A stretch of 8,182 nucleotides of DNA, from the NCBI GenBank assembly GCA_029253805.1, contig JAQWYU010000019.1, positions 1 through 8,182 of the forward strand, in the 5' to 3' direction. The translations under genes and the position numbers were made by a program. This DNA comes from Flavobacteriaceae bacterium. GTDB lineage: Bacteria > Bacteroidota > Bacteroidia > Flavobacteriales > Flavobacteriaceae. Shown here piece by piece: positions 6,359 through 8,182 of this stretch (its first letter is position 1; every line of letters begins with the position of its first letter). The notes beneath the pieces are model-generated. The model saw only the letters and a program-made list of their open reading frames with translations. It did not search any database and was not told where the DNA came from.

Positions 6359-8128
6359 TTAAATCTTGGCCTGATAGGTAAATAAATCATAATATCTACC
6401 CTTATTTGTTATTAAATCATCGTGGTTTCCTCGCTCTACTATCTGGCCACTTTCAATCACTAAAATTTGATCAGCCTTACGTATAGTGCTTAGGCGGTGT
6501 GCGATAATTATAGTAGTTCTGTTTTTTATTAATTTTTCTAGACTTTTTTGAATTAAAGCTTCACTTTCAGTATCTAGATTAGATGTGGCTTCATCAAGTA
6601 TAATAATTTTGGGATTTGCTAAAATAGCTCTTGCAATGGCAATACGTTGTCTTTGACCTCCGGAAAGCTTAACACCTCTTTCACCAATTAATGTTTCTAA
6701 GCCATCATCAAAACGATCAGTAAATTCATTCACATAGGCTGCTTTTACAGCTGCATCTAATTGAATTTCAGTAGCCTCTGGTCTTGGAAATAATATATTT
6801 TCTCGTATGGTACCTTCAAATAAAAATTCATCTTGCAAAACCACTGCTAGGTGTTTTCTAAAGCTATGTAGTTTGACTTTTGATATATCTTCACCATCAA
6901 TGGTGATAGTTCCAGACTGAGGATTTAAAAATGTAGCAGAAAGACCAGCTATAGTTGATTTTCCTGATCCCGAGCTACCAACTAACGCAATTACAGATCC
7001 ACAAGTAGCTTTAAAGTTTATGTTATTAAGAACATTTTGGTTTTCTACATAGGCAAATGAAACATCATTAAATACAAGTTCACCTTTAAATTCTTTTAGT
7101 TCAATTATACGATTTGGGTCGTCATGTTCAGCTTCCATACTCATTAATTCTTCTGTACGGTCCAACCCTGCCAAAGCTTCAGTTAGTTGACTCCCGATAT
7201 TACTCATTTGAACTATTGGAGCAACCATAAATGCTAATAAAAATGTAAATTGAAGAAAATCGCCAGGTGTTATTTCTCCTTTAATCATATAGTGACCTCC
7301 AATACCCATAATTCCTGTAGTTGCCAGGCCTATCAAAAAAGTTGAAGAACTAGTCATAATAGCTGTTGCAGTTAAACTCTTTTTAACATTTTGAAAAATA
7401 GCATCAACTCCCTTGGAAAAAATTTCGGTTTCTTGAGTCTCAGCATTGAATGCTTTAATCACACGAACTCCCGATAAAGTTTCTGTTAATCGTCCTTTTA
7501 CATCAGCATTAATTTTCCCTCTTGCTCTAAAAATAGGACGAATATATTTAAATGCTCTTAAAGCTATCATTGCAAAAACAGAAAGTGGAATGAACGTAAA
7601 TAGAGTCATCCATATATTCATTTTCAATAAAATTATTAAGGTTAAAATGGCAGTAAATGAGCCACCAACTAACTGAACTAGTCCAGTACCTATAAGATTT
7701 CTTACACCCTCAACATCACTCATTATCCTAGATACCAAGACACCCGATTTGGTATTGTCAAAAAAACTAATTGGTAATGATAAAACCTTTTTCTGTACTT
7801 GGGCTCTTAATTCACTAATTAAATATTGTGCTTGAATACTTAATACTTTAGTAAGTATAAAAGAAGACACCGCTTGAATAATAATAGAAATAATAACAAT
7901 CAGAATTAAAGAAGATAATAAGCTGTAATCATTATTAGGTACCACTTCGTCTAACAGAATCTTACTTTGTATTGGTAGTACAAAACCAGACAAACTACGT
8001 ATAATTATAAGAAAAAGGCCCAATAATACTAAGTTTCTCCTTGGCCAAATAATTGTTTTAAAAGCTTGTTTTAATGTTACTTTTGGTTTTGCCTTTATTT
8101 TTATATTGTGTTCATTCAAATGTTTCAT
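6359..8128 (-). CDS. MsbA-like ABC exporter, fused permease and ATPase
   Basis: A complete half-transporter of the type I/IV exporter class (ABCB/MsbA-like), 589 residues, working as a homo- or heterodimer to move a lipid or drug-like substrate out of the inner leaflet. The membrane domain (about 30-320) has six likely helices, around 33-55, 71-93, 145-168, 172-192, 255-280 and 288-308, with the intracellular-loop motif SFFDNTKSGVLVSRIMSDV. The ATPase domain is intact: A-loop Tyr360, Walker A GSSGSGKST (384-392), Q-loop Gln432 in LQDEFLFEGTI, signature LSGGQ (488-492) preceded by the X-loop IGERGVK, Walker B IIILDE (508-513), D-loop SNLD (516-519) and switch His544. The N-terminal KTIIWPRRNLVLLGLFLI is a form I associate with flavobacterial exporters of unassigned substrate. 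An LPS-core/lipid A flippase role (MsbA) is possible but not shown. It is transcribed towards the nitroreductase gene across an 89-nt gap. I see no convincing promoter in the 54 nt before the ATG. Confidence 0.93.
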   Translation of the reverse strand: MKHLNEHNIKIKAKPKVTLKQAFKTIIWPRRNLVLLGLFLIIIRSLSGFVLPIQSKILLDEVVPNNDYSLLSSLILIVIISIIIQAVSSFILTKVLSIQAQYLISELRAQVQKKVLSLPISFFDNTKSGVLVSRIMSDVEGVRNLIGTGLVQLVGGSFTAILTLIILLKMNIWMTLFTFIPLSVFAMIALRAFKYIRPIFRARGKINADVKGRLTETLSGVRVIKAFNAETQETEIFSKGVDAIFQNVKKSLTATAIMTSSSTFLIGLATTGIMGIGGHYMIKGEITPGDFLQFTFLLAFMVAPIVQMSNIGSQLTEALAGLDRTEELMSMEAEHDDPNRIIELKEFKGELVFNDVSFAYVENQNVLNNINFKATCGSVIALVGSSGSGKSTIAGLSATFLNPQSGTITIDGEDISKVKLHSFRKHLAVVLQDEFLFEGTIRENILFPRPEATEIQLDAAVKAAYVNEFTDRFDDGLETLIGERGVKLSGGQRQRIAIARAILANPKIIILDEATSNLDTESEALIQKSLEKLIKNRTTIIIAHRLSTIRKADQILVIESGQIVERGNHDDLITNKGRYYDLFTYQAKI

Positions 8129-8182
8129 TGGTAACTTAGTATTTGATTACGATTTTCAAAGAAAAAAGACAAAGATCTAGGC

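Noticed and set aside
7446..7676. Plus-strand open frame of 76 codons inside the exporter gene
   Set aside because: Antisense to the membrane domain of the ABC exporter, with no recognisable motif.

Overview
The window is low-GC DNA with tightly packed genes and start sites that lack Shine-Dalgarno sequences. It looks like a chromosomal segment from a member of the Bacteroidota, most likely class Flavobacteriia. Protein features typical of that group point the same way: the FtsK C-terminal sequence, a long LptF/LptG-type permease, and a RibB protein carrying a degenerate GTP-cyclohydrolase-II-like tail. No tRNA, rRNA, CRISPR array, insertion sequence or phage gene was found.

Left half, plus strand: the 3' end of ftsK (DNA translocase, cut by the window edge) is followed after 1 nt by a LolA-type periplasmic lipoprotein carrier. 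After 6 more nt comes an LptF/LptG-family permease that starts with TTG. These three genes look like one transcription unit joining chromosome segregation to outer-membrane biogenesis. A 243-nt gap (3041-3283) without a recognisable gene or FMN riboswitch leads to ribB, whose second domain has lost the GTP cyclohydrolase II zinc cysteines.

Right half, minus strand (read from right to left): an MsbA-like ABC exporter (8128-6359), an 89-nt gap with a candidate promoter, an NfsB-type nitroreductase (6269-5637), and after 5 nt a DegT-family PLP aminotransferase resembling the 8-amino-Kdo transaminase KdnA (5631-4435). The aminotransferase and ribB converge and overlap by 4 bp at their stop codons. 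The last 54 nt (8129-8182) upstream of the exporter hold no feature I can support.

Functionally, envelope biogenesis recurs: LolA handles lipoproteins, the LptF/G-like permease handles LPS, the aminotransferase possibly modifies an LPS sugar, and the exporter is possibly a lipid flippase. RibB makes a flavin precursor and the nitroreductase uses FMN, but the two are on opposite strands and nothing shows co-regulation. I see no convincing new defence, mobile or signalling system. The points most worth a second look are the degenerate RibA-like domain and the KdnA-like aminotransferase paired with a nitroreductase.
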